Below are positions 24,601 to 31,844 of a DNA stretch of 64,000 nt, piece by piece. Source of the DNA: Ophiura sarsii (taxonomy: Eukaryota > Echinodermata > Ophiuroidea > Amphilepidida > Ophiuridae). The DNA lies in contig CM069447.1 of NCBI GenBank assembly GCA_035610835.1, positions 64,761,060 to 64,825,059 of the forward strand, given 5' to 3'. How positions within the stretch are numbered: the first letter of the stretch is position 1; the number at the start of each line of letters is the position of its first letter. The position numbers were made by a program, and so were the translations under genes. Below the pieces are notes generated by a model. The model was not told the DNA's origin and made no database searches. It saw nothing but the letters and a program-made list of their open reading frames with translations.

Positions 24601-27496
24601 TGACGAGAATATTCTTCCGATCATCTAAAAAAAAAAGCATGACTGAAATCAATCATTCCTATCCATAGTTATAGTTATTTTACTAAAATAACCCATTTTT
24701 TTAGCTGTGCACCGATAGGTAAAACAGAACAAAGTAAAGAAAATGTTTAAAACTCATTATCATATCAGGAAGTAATTGTTTTATTTCTCATAATGCAAAA
24801 TCATAGAATCCGTCAAAAAGAGAAGGTTAAAGTCTTATTGTAGTCACTGTAGGCACACCATTCGCAACTGCATTTGTAACTCCCGGGCTTTAATCTTATT
24901 TGGATATGAATGACCGTGTGTACATTTTGCTGCTCACTTAGAGTGGGTAGATATCAAGAGAATTTATGCGTTCCGTGGACAGCTAAAAAAGGGGTTATTT
25001 TATTAAATCAGGCATAGCTCCTGATATAATTGATCGATTTCAATGATTTCTTTCGTCATATGAGCGGAATAAGTTGCTCGTTGAATACGTGTTTCATAGG
25101 TTTGTCAAATTTGTTTGGTCTATTTTTAAACAAATATTCATTCCCGTACAACTTCGTTTTGACTCACCCTGTAGAACAGGCATCGACCCTTTAGTTTCAC
25201 TTTTTTCATCGCATAGCTGCCGCAGGATTACCAGAGTGGCTTAATAAAGCTTTAGGCTGGTGCTCTAGTGATGCGTATCAGATCTACATTACAACACAGC
25301 CATCTGCGTTTGCAGCAGTACCAAAGAAACATTGTGAGCGTTTACCGCCAATGTATATAATTGAAACCATATAGTACTGGTCTAATGCTTACACTAACAT
25401 ATACATTGAGCCAATTTGGGCGTCTGGGCCAGCTTCAGGGGTGGCAACCACCCTTCTCACTTCCCATGTTTGGCATGTATCATGAATGTGATTTAGGCTC
25501 TGGCTATGATACAATTAGCACCTGTGCCTAAACGAGTCACCTGAACACCCTCCTTTCACAGTCGGGCAAACAATTGTTTAATTATAGATATCAATCATGG
25601 AGTTGATGTAATAATATTTGAATGTACACTTGCTTTGATCCCAATAGTACTATATTGAATGTAGTGTATTAGTGTTGTAGATAGTTATGTCTATGCTCCG
25701 TTGACAAAGCGTTTGTAAGAGCCCAATACGTAACAGTAAAAACACTTAACAAATTTAACAGAAAAAAAATATCATTTTTTTCTTCTTTTCTTTCTTACAA
25801 TTTTCACACCTCCTCCCTCTGTATTGATTGTTACGTATTGGCCGGGCTCAACTGTTTTACTTAGAAGAAAAGTGGCACAAAATAAATCAACCAGCCCAAT
25901 ACGTAACAGTGAAAATACTTAAAAAGTTTAGAGAGAAAGAAAAACAAAATCCAAATTATTTTATCTTACAATTATCACACCCCTCCCTCTATATAATTAA
26001 TTGTTACGTATTGGGCTCAACTGTTTTACTTAGAAGAAAATATGGCAAAAAGAAAATCATCCGGCCCTATACGTAACAGTAAAAACCCTTAGAAAATTTA
26101 GAAGAAAAAAAAGAAAGTCATTTTTTTCTTCTTTTCTTTCTTACAATTTTCACACCTGCTCCCTCTGTATTTATTGTTACGTATTGGGCTCAACTGTTTT
26201 ACTAAGAAGAAAAAGTGGCAACAAAAAATCATCCAGTCCAATACGTAACAGTGAAAATACTTAGAAAATGTAGAAGAAAAAAAAGAAAATCATTTTTTTT
26301 CTTCTTTTCTTTCTTACAATTTTCACACCTCCTCCTTCTGTATTGATTGTTACGTATTGGGCTCAACTGTTTTACTTAGAAGAAAAAGTGGCAAAAAAAA
26401 ATCATCCGGCCCAATGCGTAACAAGGAAAATACGTAGAAAGTTTAGAGAAAGAAAAAAAATCTAAATTATTTTTTCTTGCAATTTTCACACCCCTCCCAT
26501 CAAATTGATTGTTACATAAATATAATTGGGCTCAACTGTTTTACTTAGAAGAAAAAGTGGCAAAAAAAAAATCATCCGGCCCAATACGTAACCGTGAAAA
26601 TACTTAAAAAGTTTGGAGGCAAAAAAGAATCAACATTATTTTTTCTTGCAATTTTCACACCCCTCCCTCTGTATTATCGCGAGTTGCGTGATAAGAATGA
26701 TTGTTTTTAAATTTCGCATTTGACTTTTCAGGCTTGCTACTGGAAACAGACTTTGTGTGTTTGGCCTAATAGTCGTGGTACCATTTGTATAATGTGTAAG
26801 GGTGCTATATAAATGTCCACCCGTTATTAATCCGTGCAGTAGGGATTATCATATCGAGATTGGTATAGAGACAGTGTCGAGTACTCGATACAACAGGTTT
26901 ACATACCGCACCACTTGTCGTGTTATGTTTAGACAGGGATATAATGCTGCTTGATAGATAATCTTATGATGCTCGATACGTAAATCGTTATATTTTTTCT
27001 TCAAAGCAGGCGCGATAAATAAATCATTGGGGCTAGATATAGCCTCGATGTGGTACTGAGTATCAGTGGACTGTTACTTTATTGATTCATGTTTACTTGT
27101 TGACACACTTAAACGGTTAAACAGTTATGGTTCTATCACTAATATTTAAAAACATTCATGAATCACAGATGGAATACTGTATATACCTTTAAAAGGGATC
27201 TGCTAATTTCATGCTAACAATAAAATGGTAACACTTCCCAAATTAGACTTGGTTTTACCTTTTTTACACTCCGGTTACTTTAATCGTATTTTAATTTTGA
27301 ATACTTAACATGGCTCTTGCTTAAAAGCAAGCTTTTTAATGCTTTATAGTAATATAGCTACGATAAAAAGACGAAAGCTACAACTCGTTTAAAAATAATA
27401 ATTCGAGAATGAACATTAAACAATGTAGTCCATTACATATTGTAAACACTTACCTGTAAGAAATGCAACCAAAACAACATTAAATGGTATATCCAT
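521..27496 (-). CDS. Secreted multidomain HYR / discoidin (F5/8 type C) protein gene, 3' end outside window
   Basis: This is a spliced gene built from the fourteen exons listed below, running from right to left. Transcript order is signal peptide, unknown cysteine module, three HYR domains, then at least five F5/8-type-C (discoidin) domains. Every module begins and ends in phase 1, which is the normal grammar of shuffled extracellular domains, and all proposed junctions keep the frame. Each discoidin domain is split by one phase-0 intron just before the V-F-x-G-N-S motif. The family role is binding carbohydrate or lipid at the cell surface or in matrix, and HYR modules mediate adhesion. The exact function is not known from sequence. 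Exons missed in the large introns are possible, and the stop codon lies beyond the left edge. Confidence 0.8.
1283..1418 (-). CDS. Exon 13: discoidin domain 4, second part
   Basis: A 136-base exon, phase 0 to 1: V-L-T-G-N-S-D-R-D-T-A-V-T-S-L-F, A-V-Y-I-R-I-H-P-I-A-W-H and I-S-L-R-F-E-V-L-G-C-G. It joins exon 12 without a frame break. The acceptor is ATATGACAG and the donor GTG then GTATGT. Confidence 0.9.
2598..2974 (-). CDS. Exon 12: discoidin domain 4, first part (long loop)
   Basis: A 377-base exon, phase 1 to 0: C-V-D-Q-L-G-M-K-D-A-S-I, G-Q-I-S-A-S-S, N-A-R-L-D, N-T-N-Q-W-I-Q-V-N-F, S-V-S-G-I-I-L-Q-G-R and Y-M-V-R-Y-S-D-D-G. It is the longest of the first-part exons because of a serine, threonine and glycine-rich loop between the A-R-L and W-I-Q motifs. 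The acceptor is GTTTGCAG and the donor ATG then GTAATA. Confidence 0.9.
3203..3533. mobile_element. Foldback MITE with long inverted repeats
   Basis: The segment starting near GTCAAAACTCGACCGCC (about 3,222) returns in reverse complement near GGCGGTCGAGTTTTGA (about 3,500), with roughly 60 matching bases in each arm including CCGCCGGTTACGG. It carries no coding frame. It sits inside the intron between exons 12 and 11. Confidence 0.7.
3677..3783. repeat. AT-rich hairpin (about 107 bp)
   Basis: GAAGCCATTTTTTTT followed by AAAAATTCTGTAGATTT is mirrored by AAATCAACAGAATTTTT and AAAAAAATGGCTTC, giving arms of about 38 bases. This is a small foldback repeat with no protein content. Confidence 0.65.
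4185..4250 (+). ncRNA. tRNA-like sequence (SINE head or tRNA pseudogene)
   Basis: A good pol III B box (GGTTCGATCCCC) is preceded by a weak A box and followed by a sequence only partly able to pair with the 5' end (CCGTG with CACGG). The anticodon region does not fold cleanly, so it is not called as a functional tRNA. Confidence 0.35.
5130..5268 (-). CDS. Exon 11: discoidin domain 3, second part
   Basis: A 139-base exon, phase 0 to 1: V-F-N-G-S-F-D-R-E-T-P-V-T-S-L-F, then R-F-L-Q-I-V-P-M-E-W and I-A-I-R-L-E-I-L-G-C-Q. The acceptor is AAATAATAG and the donor CAAG then GTAATT. Together with exon 10 it makes a complete domain with its cysteine pair. Confidence 0.9.
6114..6412 (-). CDS. Exon 10: discoidin domain 3, first part
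   Basis: A 299-base exon, phase 1 to 0: F-C-V-D-P-L-G-L-K-D-G-T-I, S-K-L-S-A-S-S, A-A-R-L-D, N-S-Q-W-L-Q-V-D-L-G, S-I-S-G-L-V-I-Q-G and Y-T-V-R-Y-S. It is the copy closest to the textbook F5/8-type-C pattern. The acceptor is TTTTCTAG and the donor ATG then GTAAGA. Confidence 0.9.
6670..6915. repeat. Cluster of CTAGTC / GACTAG motifs
   Basis: About nine copies of CTAGTC, GACTAG or one-base variants occur in 245 bases, in both orientations and irregularly spaced. No open frame or terminal repeat was seen. It may be a decayed foldback element or a protein-binding cluster in the intron between exons 10 and 9. Confidence 0.5.
7797..7950 (-). CDS. Exon 9: discoidin domain 2, second part
   Basis: A 154-base exon, phase 0 to 1, reading V-F-D-G-P-S-E-S-G-E-T-T-V-T, then Q-H-I-R-I-L-P-T-E-W and C-L-R-F-E-I-L-G-C-S-G. 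It is 15 bases longer than exons 7 and 11 because of a small insertion (D-S-D-A-L-G-A-A-C) before the last strand, which also adds an extra cysteine. The acceptor is ATTTACAG and the donor AGTG then GTAAGT. Confidence 0.88.
8168..8386. mobile_element. MITE with 27-bp perfect terminal inverted repeats
   Basis: The left end GTCACTTTTCAAAAGTCACA is repeated in reverse at the right end, perfect over 27 bases, and each arm contains an inner CTTTTCAAAAG palindrome. The 219-bp element is GC-richer in the middle and non-coding. Confidence 0.8.
9111..9454 (-). CDS. Exon 8: discoidin domain 2, first part
   Basis: The 344-base exon, phase 1 to 0, encodes the full amino part of the domain: C-K-Y-P-Y-P-L-G-I-E-D, I-P-D-N-Q-I-S-A-S-S, G-R-L-N, N-A-S-W-I-Q-V-D-M-G and V-A-G-I-V-M-Q-S. 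It has about five extra residues (I-G-V-S-K) before the Y-Q-V-Q-Y-S strand. The acceptor is AAATTCAG and the donor ATG then GTAAGA. It serves here as the full-length reference for the cassette. Confidence 0.88.
10399..10537 (-). CDS. Exon 7: discoidin domain 1, second part
   Basis: The carboxyl part of the F5/8-type-C domain, 139 bases, phase 0 to 1. It reads V-F-Q-G-N-S-D, then A-T-R-I-R-I-N-P-T and I-S-L-R-F-E-V-I-G-C-K, the last cysteine pairing in this family with the one near the start of exon 6. The acceptor is TTTTGCAG and the donor AAAG then GTAGGT. It contains no methionine. Confidence 0.85.
10735..11110. mobile_element. TTAA-flanked MITE, copy 1
   Basis: The ends GGGGGCTGTTAACCTTCAG and CTGAAGGTTAACAGCCCC form terminal inverted repeats of about 20 bases, and TTAA stands on both sides. 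A TTAA target duplication is typical of piggyBac- and Kolobok-type elements. It is 376 bp and non-coding, with a related copy at 46,291. Confidence 0.75.
11343..11388. repeat. Poly-G tract (about 46 bp, one interruption)
   Basis: A run of G with one C inside, about 190 bases left of exon 6. Other long G or C runs stand at 9,838; 31,174; 31,500; 33,638; 37,728; 46,657; 47,941; 48,001; 52,828 and 63,271. Confidence 0.95.
11579..11811 (-). CDS. Exon 6: discoidin domain 1, first part (shortened)
   Basis: This exon is phase 1 to 0 and carries the amino part of an F5/8-type-C domain: C-K-Y-P-V-G-M-E near the start, D-D-N-Q-W-I-Q-A-D-M-G, then S-I-S-G-I-I-L-Q-G-R and Y-K-V-S-H-S. At 233 bases it is 111 bases (37 codons, in frame) shorter than exon 8. 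The missing part is the stretch that normally holds the I-x-x-S-x-I-x-A-S-S and A-x-x-A-R-L strands. The donor is ACC then GTGAGT and the acceptor AATGTTAG. Confidence 0.85.
11876..12505 (+). mobile_element. CACTA/CMC-like element with GTTGTGTAA subterminal repeats
   Basis: The left end is TA then CACTGTTATTCTC. Many copies of GTTGTGTAA occur near both ends in inverted orientation, the layout expected of CACTA-type subterminal repeats. The right end appears decayed (CATTTTACAG then ATCC), so its position is approximate. A short exon-like frame with a splice donor lies in the middle (12,154-12,214). Confidence 0.5.
12154..12214 (+). CDS. First-exon-like frame inside CACTA-like element
   Basis: An ATG in good context (GAAATGG) opens a 20-codon frame rich in arginine, cysteine and leucine (M-V-T-C-R-R-S-C-L) ending E-C-D at a strong donor, G then GTAAGTAA, in phase 1. 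Two other elements of the same type in this window show the same arrangement. No downstream acceptor or partner exon could be assigned and the function is unknown. Confidence 0.35.
12595..12738. mobile_element. MITE with 15-bp perfect inverted repeats
   Basis: GACAGTGACGTAACT at the left end matches the right end in reverse complement with no mismatch. The 144-bp body is GC-rich with CGCGCG stretches and is non-coding. Confidence 0.75.
12770..12860. repeat. Diverged dispersed repeat (partner at 15,706-15,800)
   Basis: Both copies share a GTTTCCATA block, GCATGGCAACATGTTGC-like sequence, a matching spacer and TCACAGACAATCCCA-like sequence. They are in the same orientation 2.9 kb apart in introns of the HYR region. 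The family is not recognised. Confidence 0.45.
13325..13567 (-). CDS. Exon 5: HYR domain
   Basis: A second complete HYR exon, again exactly 243 bases and phase 1 to phase 1, so it is a clear duplicate of exon 4. It reads I-E-S-P-V-I-W-D-M, W-R-P-P-T-A-T-D-N-S-G-T, D-P-G-S-L-F-D-I-G-I-T-T-V-V-Y and closes S-F-S-V-T-V-E. The donor is GAAG then GTATGA. The acceptor lies 7-8 bases from the end of a palindromic MITE, so most of the intron's 3' end is element sequence. The usual cysteine pair is absent. Confidence 0.87.
13577..13788. mobile_element. Palindromic MITE adjoining the exon 5 splice acceptor
   Basis: The 212-bp element is almost a full palindrome: CCGTAAAACG and GGTGAATAGGGACATGG at the left return reversed at the right, with a second paired block around GTTTGTGTAC in the centre. 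TA stands at both ends. Its left end is only 7-8 bases from the intron-exon boundary. Confidence 0.8.
14434..14676 (-). CDS. Exon 4: HYR domain
   Basis: A complete hyalin repeat in one 243-base exon, phase 1 to phase 1. Visible landmarks are M-E-S-P-V-I near the start, W-E-A-P-S-A-S-D-N-S-G-S in the middle, then H-S-P-G-D-S-F-R-I-G, V-T-Y-T-A and a closing S-F-T-I-Q-V. The acceptor is ACCTGACAG and the donor AAAG then GTGCTG, which is weak but sits exactly where the sister exon splices. The cysteine pair usual in HYR domains is missing. Confidence 0.85.
15070..15336. repeat. Short inverted repeat in intron
   Basis: TTGGTCAGCATAGCCTTGGT near 15,080 is matched in reverse complement near 15,313 (CACCAATTCTATGCTGACCA). 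The spacer of about 210 bases is non-coding. Probably a decayed MITE. Confidence 0.4.
15879..15985. repeat. GTTGAGTAA palindrome cluster
   Basis: A perfect 22-bp palindrome beginning GTTGAGTAAACG sits at 15,879-15,900 and is followed by five further TTGAGTAA or TTACTCAA copies. This resembles the motif-rich ends of CACTA-like elements and is likely a remnant of one. Confidence 0.5.
16477..16845. repeat. In-frame 117-bp tandem repeat within HYR exon
   Basis: Two almost identical 117-bp units (16,477-16,593 and 16,594-16,710) are followed by a related 135-bp unit. The units are multiples of three, so the repeat adds 39 residues each time. The shorter copies lack the V-T-W and G-S-L residues kept in the 135-bp unit, so they come from one shortened unit that was then duplicated. 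Confidence 0.9.
16490..16864 (-). CDS. Exon 3: HYR-like exon with internal triplication
   Basis: The exon opens in phase 1 with HENPVITSIPVDIVQNTD, a clear HYR start, and continues T-V-T-W-T-A-P-S-A-S-D. The middle part is then repeated twice more in frame, and the expected last third (T-V-x-Y-x-A-x-D-x-S-G-N) is absent. Beyond the repeats the frame runs into a stop at about 16,399. A usable donor (CCCAG then GTGAAT) at 16,490 would end the exon in phase 1 and keep the gene open, giving 375 bases. It could instead be a decayed exon that is skipped. Confidence 0.5.
16865..18585. other. Intron sequence, nothing recognised
   Basis: AT-rich sequence between exons 3 and 2. I saw no domain-coding frame, terminal repeat or RNA gene in it. 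Confidence 0.4.
18586..18789 (-). CDS. Exon 2: unrecognised cysteine-containing extracellular module
   Basis: This 204-base open exon has a good pyrimidine-rich acceptor (GAATTCAG) and a strong donor (ACAG then GTAGGT), phase 1 at both ends. The 68-residue product contains C-Y-V-G, then C-A-C, and ends in A-T-G-C-T-G. The ending resembles the last residues of discoidin domains (L-G-C-x-G), but the rest does not fit that fold. The symmetric phase and the cysteines argue for a small extracellular module. I do not recognise the family. Confidence 0.55.
20307..22815. mobile_element. TIR element with GTAACGTGAGTAAC motifs, ATAA target duplication
   Basis: Ends are GGGCAATTCCAT and its reverse complement, flanked by ATAA at 20,303-20,306 and 22,816-22,819. 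Removing the element rejoins a repeat unit that matches its neighbours, which supports the boundaries. Inside, GTAACGTGAGTAAC or variants occur eight times. No transposase frame was seen, and an RTE retrotransposon fragment has landed inside it. Confidence 0.75.
20816..21640 (-). pseudogene. RTE-clade reverse transcriptase fragment
   Basis: The 227-residue open frame and its upstream extension carry the catalytic F-A-D-D box (L-D-F-A-D-D-I-A-L-L) at about 21,560, then F-K-Y-L-G-A-W, A-W-K-A-C-N-S-M, Y-G-A-E-T-W-T-L-T and R-R-R-L-K-F-A-G-H-C, all standard for the carboxyl half of RTE-type non-LTR elements. The endonuclease and the front half of the polymerase are missing, so this is a 5'-truncated copy. 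The frame is still open for about 270 codons, which suggests a fairly young insertion. Confidence 0.9.
24522..25171. mobile_element. Tc1/mariner-like non-autonomous element with TA duplication
   Basis: The left end CAGGTGAGTCAAAAAGAAGT and the right end (reverse complement CAGGGTGAGTCAAAACGAAG) match over about 28 bases, and TA flanks both sides. The 650-bp body has no open frame. Confidence 0.75.
25721..26676. repeat. Tandem array of about 171-bp units
   Basis: GCCCAATACGTAACAG or a close variant starts at 25,721; 25,894; 26,064; 26,236; 26,409 and 26,579, that is every 170-173 bases, for about 5.6 units. Each unit contains the same motif inverted (TGTTACGTATTGGGC) about 110 bases on, so each looks like a small inverted-repeat element plus a 45-base spacer. 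Confidence 0.92.
26767..26830 (+). mobile_element. L2/CR1-like retrotransposon 3' end fragment
   Basis: The text GTGGTACCATTTGTATAATG then GTGCTATATAAATG matches the 3' end of the retrotransposon copy at 42,360-42,420. Only the last 60 bases are present, as is typical for 5'-truncated insertions. Confidence 0.55.
27454..27496 (-). CDS. Exon 1: start codon and signal peptide
   Basis: The reading frame MDIPFNVVLVAFLT is followed by a strong donor (ACAG then GTAAGT). It is short and hydrophobic, as expected for a secretory signal peptide, and ends in phase 1, matching the phase-1 acceptor of the next proposed exon. A second ATG 11 bases upstream gives another hydrophobic peptide but ends in phase 0, which would not fit the chain, so the inner ATG was preferred. 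The link to exon 2 across an 8.7-kb intron is inferred from phase only. Confidence 0.5.
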
Positions 27497-27700
27497 AGTG
27501 CCATGTATAGTGGGATCCTTCAGTCTACGTAATCTTGCAATGCATTCCGATGTACGTTATTGTCCACAGAATACGAGAGAGTAAATGCCATCCAGTGTAA
27601 CCGCAGGTACCCTTTGCTAAAATGTAAGTTATATTTTTTTGGATTGTAAGGCAATAATTACTGGAGGCACATCTGTGGTGAAGAAGATTGGTTTGATAAT

Positions 27701-27861
27701 GATCGTAGTAATCAAGAGTGCTTGACACCGGAGATGGGAATATGTACCATGATTGATGGAAATACGGGATAATTATAAATCTTAATTACATTTTGATGCA
27801 TGATCGTAGTAATTAAGAGTGATAGACACCGGGAATGGGGATATGAACCATGATTGATGTA
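27701..27861. promoter_or_regulatory. 59-bp direct duplication upstream of the gene start
   Basis: Two copies beginning GATCGTAGTAAT and ending ACCATGATTGATG stand at 27,701-27,759 and 27,803-27,861, 102 bases apart with about nine mismatches. They lie 200-370 bases upstream of the proposed start codon of the HYR/discoidin gene. A regulatory role is inference from position only. Confidence 0.3.
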
Positions 27862-28139
27862 TTGATGCGATGCAGAGTTTAACCCTAATGGAATTGTTTC
27901 GGAAAATGGGGCGGGGATTCGGACTGACGGGGAATTCCCGTATTATTCATTGATGCGCCGGTATAACATTCACCCCGTCCCCACCCTTTGATTAGTCCAT
28001 GGTATCGTAGCATACGCATACAATGACCGCATCGTTTTCAATTACGATACGGTCTTATACGAATAGTCTTCCAAAATGAGTTGCAAAATGCATTCAGGGG
28101 GACCAGTTTGTCCATGCATTGGACTTTCAATCAGAATTT

Positions 28140-28600
28140 CTTTGAAATGGGGTCCTTAGAGTGAGCCAATGTTTATTTGCTTTAAACCTAGTCTTTTGAA
28201 ATAAAAAAAATAGAATATTATGCGTTCAAACAAATCCCAAAATGCTCCTGTACTAAGCTACACCTTTTAACTCGAAATATTGACCTATTTTTTTCGAGTT
28301 AGGAATTTCTTTAAAATGGGGTCCTTAGAATAGGCCATTTTTTTTTTAAACAGTATTTTTTCATCTAAAATAGAATATTATGCGATCAAAAACAATTCCC
28401 AGAATGCCCCAGTACTAAGATACACCTTAACTCGAAATTTTGATCTGTTGTTTCGAGTTAAGAATTTCAATAAGAAATGCTTTAAAATGGGGTCCATAGA
28501 TTGGGCCAATTATTTGTCTTAATAGAATATTATGCGATCAAAAATAAATTCCCAGAATGCCCCAGTACTAAGCTACTCATTATCTCGAAATGTGTAACTG
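28140..28600. repeat. Three tandem units of about 170 bp
   Basis: AAATGGGGTCC recurs near 28,145; 28,314 and 28,485, each followed by TAGAATATTATGCG and then CCCAGAATGCCCCAGTACTA-like text, with inverted AACTCGAAAT / TTTCGAGTTA pairs. Non-coding. Confidence 0.8.
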
Positions 28601-28619
28601 TTTTTTACCCATATAGGGG

Positions 28620-29070
28620 AGAGCGGGGAGTGTTCGGCCTATTTTCATTTGAAGAGGTCTAGAGACGCCAGTTTTAACGATTGAATGACTTGATATCATG
28701 TGAAAGATTGATATCTTGGCTACATACGATTATGATCTCAGTACTCTAGGCCTTACTGTAAAGGCAAGAGTAAATGATACCGGGAAATGATAAAGGCAAG
28801 TGTCTCAAAACGGCGAACTTGCCCGACGCCGGGGTTCGCCCATAGGTCGGGCAAGTTCGCCCTAGGCTCAGAATAAAGCTACACAAAGTAATTTTATATC
28901 CAATACATATAGATTCGTTATTCGTCGTTATTCTATTCCATAATAATATTTAGGGTTCCAAAATATAGGGTTTGGGCACTTTTGTGGAACCTATCCGTTC
29001 AGAATTTAGAAGTACTAAGAAATACCACATTTTGAATTTTCTCCTCTAATATTAGTGTTACTCCATTCCT
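28620..29070. repeat. Dispersed repeat copy 1 (partner 62,275-62,745)
   Basis: The two copies read the same for about 450 bases in the same orientation, including GATATCATGTGAAAGA, CTTACTGTAAAGGCAAGAG and a GGCGAACTTGCCC / GGGCAAGTTCGCC foldback. No open frame is present. This looks like a non-autonomous element family. Confidence 0.75.
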
Positions 29071-29818
29071 GATAACTATATATATTTACTGGGTCCATCC
29101 CAGTTTTGAATTCGTCTTACGAGCTCTGAGTCATGGCTCAAGGAACTTCAAGCAGTGCTGCCAACTCAGATTAGTTCAAAACCGCGGCCCAAGTGTCCTC
29201 TAAACCGCGACCCGCGACAAAAAGTAGCCCAATTTTTGTTTTCCCATAGAAAATACATTGTAGCTTGACTTTTCCCAAACCGCGGCCCCCGTTTTTTTGC
29301 CCGCGGCGCAGGGGACAAAAGTGTACTAAGGTCATTATATCATGTGTTACGGTTGATTGGGGGAGAACCTTGTTGGTTACGATCGAGTTTATTATCAAAG
29401 GCGTTAATCCGTAAGTTTGGCGTGACCAGTATTTGGCTTAATGCATGTCTCAAGGATCTAATCCCCCTGTGCAAACGTCGGCGGTAATGTGTGACGCTTG
29501 GTCGAAGGTGGATTTCGGATTCTGTTGACGGTAAAATGACCTTCCGGAAATCATAAATATTATGCTAATCATTAAACATGTTGATCCTCTCTGTGCTACG
29601 TGCATCGTTCTTGGTTAGTCAGTCAAAGGGAAACTGTGGCTTCTAAAGCTCGCGATATTATCAACCTTGAAGCCAGGAATTTGCGCAGTCGCAATGACTC
29701 GAAAGACCGGGGTAAGGACCTATATGTTTCAGTTGGGTGGCAAAGTGTTGTTGATTTTGTATTTTCCAGTAGGCGAATGCCCGGGGGAGGGAGGGCACTG
29801 ACGTTGGAAAGGTGTTCA

Positions 29819-30040
29819 AAACTCTGGAGGAAAATCGCGAACATTTTCATTCCAAAGCCCCAATTTTTTAAAGACATATTTCGATAAAACCAGTTTAAAA
29901 ATATTTTTTCGTCATAAAAAAATCTCTCGGTTCAGTTCGTACTCTACCTCTGTGCCTGATCCCCTTTTTGATACCGTGAGCATTTTTTTTTAACTTTTCA
30001 ATAGAACTCTGGAGGGAAATCGCGAACATTTTTGTTCTAA
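29819..30040. repeat. Imperfect direct duplication of about 187 bp period
   Basis: AACTCTGGAGG and AAATCGCGAACATTTT occur at 29,819 and again at 30,006 with similar following text. Non-coding. Confidence 0.5.
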
Positions 30041-30693
30041 AACACTAATTTTTAAGACCTATATTCTGTTTCGTAAAAATCTGTTAAAAACCCTTATAAA
30101 ATTCTCTCAAATCAATCCCCCCTTGTGGAATGTTCTTAGCGATTACTTTATGTTTGATTAAGTTGACACGAAATCAAGATAATGCGACAACAGCAGTGTT
30201 AAGACACCTTAAATTCAAAGCCAATAACACTTGATAAGCGGCTAGGTATAGCCTATTCATAAGTTCTATGGGAATATCGATCAACATCGTGATCGGTCAT
30301 CATGGTCATTATACTATCGTCCAATGTGCAGTTTTTATCGGTGTCATCAATTGAGCCGTATATCAACATAAACAATAAACTATTATTTATGACGGCAAGC
30401 AGAGAGTCGATATGGCTTGTGATGTCGTACATGTAGTGTTTGGAGGTAACTGCTTTTTATTGTATTATTTTTGATGCGTTGTATTATATACAAAATGCGC
30501 CCAACGTCGAGGAAAAGCGGTGATACTGCATAGGCCTATAAAGTTGGGCGCATAAGCTGTGTCGGCATTAACTAAGGCAAATAAAAAGAAGAACATGTTT
30601 AGCGTCCCCTCACGCTTCCCTTTTTGGGCTTGAAATTTCTTTTCTTTTTTCATAATTTTCAGTCATAACTTTTTTGTTCAGTGTTTCAGAGCT

Positions 30694-31068
30694 TAAAGAG
30701 GCATTGAGAGATGTATCGATATACTAAATGAGCAAATAACGTAAATATAATTATCAACATAGCCCAAATCCAAAATATCATACAATTCCGACATCGCCTT
30801 CATGCCAAACTAAGCAAATAACGGCACTTCCGGGTTGAAATTTGCCGCGAAAGTCCGTGAGTAAATCTTAGCATATCTTCCGAATTTAGCACCTTAGCCG
30901 AATCATGAAATTTTATATGATAAACGGCGAATGTTGGAAACTGTTTCAGATGGTAGTTAGTATATGCCTAAGTAGGCTATATATTTACTTTGATGCAAAA
31001 AAAACCCTGATTTCCAGGATAATTGAGGGCGCACTCTACTCCCATAGGTATCTCTCAATGCCCCTTTA
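30694..31068. mobile_element. MITE with 18-bp inverted repeats
   Basis: TAAAGAGGCATTGAGAGA at the left is matched by TCTCTCAATGCCCCTTTA at the right with one mismatch. The 375-bp element is non-coding. Confidence 0.7.
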
Positions 31069-31172
31069 TGATTTTATATGCATTTTAAACATTTTTTGTA
31101 GTGACCAAACCCCTCATAATCATGACATAAAAACAATTTAAATTATTTATTCATTCATTCTATTCTGCTCAT

Positions 31173-31173
<1 letters not shown>

Positions 31174-31208
<35 letters not shown>

Positions 31209-31218
31209 CTGGGGGGGG
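31174..31218. repeat. Poly-G tract
   Basis: A run of G of about 44 bases interrupted only by a CT. It is followed within 300 bases by a second tract at 31,500-31,532 and then a purine-rich GGGGA stretch to about 31,640. Confidence 0.95.
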
Positions 31219-31499
31219 GATTGAGGTCGTCCTAAAACTGGTAAAAAATATCGCATGGTAGAACTCGCAAATGTACTGACGGAACCTATTATAGGCCTAT
31301 CTGCGGGTGGGCGCCTCCGCCCCCCTCCCTGTATCCGCTACTGATGGTTTCATGGGAGAATCAACCAATATGATTGATGTGTGGGACAAAGTGTAAACAT
31401 AAAGTAAAATGAAATAATAAATTGAGTGAGCATTGTAGGCCTAAGAAGTTGTAGGGTTTATTCGGTAGCAATGAAATGCCTATTCAGGCGCGTGCCCAT

Positions 31500-31532
<33 letters not shown>

Positions 31533-31640
31533 CTTAGGGGCTCAAGCCCCCGGGTCTCCAGAGGGTAAAAAAAAGAGGGGAGGGGAGGGAAGAGGTGGAA
31601 GGGGAGGAGAAGGGGAAGAGAGGGGAGGGAAAAGGAGAGG
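31500..31640. repeat. Poly-G tract and GGGGA purine tract
   Basis: Thirty-two consecutive G are followed, after a short spacer, by an 80-base purine-only tract of GGGGAGGGAAGAGG type. The apparent glycine and lysine-rich open frame here is an artefact of composition. Confidence 0.9.
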
Positions 31641-31844
31641 CCGGGAGCTTTTATTAGTGTCTCTCACTTTATCTCTACGTCTCTGTACCATGTGAGTGTT
31701 GTATAACGAAAGTTGGCCTAAATATTGATAGCAAGGAGAGTTTTATATAGGTCATCATGGCAAGTTAAAACCAAACAGCTTGGCCCTCTGAATTGCACAA
31801 ATTCAGTTTTCAATGTTTTATTCAGTTTTCAATGTTTTATTAGA

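Noticed and set aside
25721..26676. Regular repeats that could suggest a CRISPR-like array
   Set aside because: The units are 171 bp with the whole unit conserved, not short repeats with unique spacers, and the DNA is animal.
31426..31695. Glycine and arginine-rich open frame
   Set aside because: It is produced by a poly-G run and a purine-only tract and lacks any splice or domain support.
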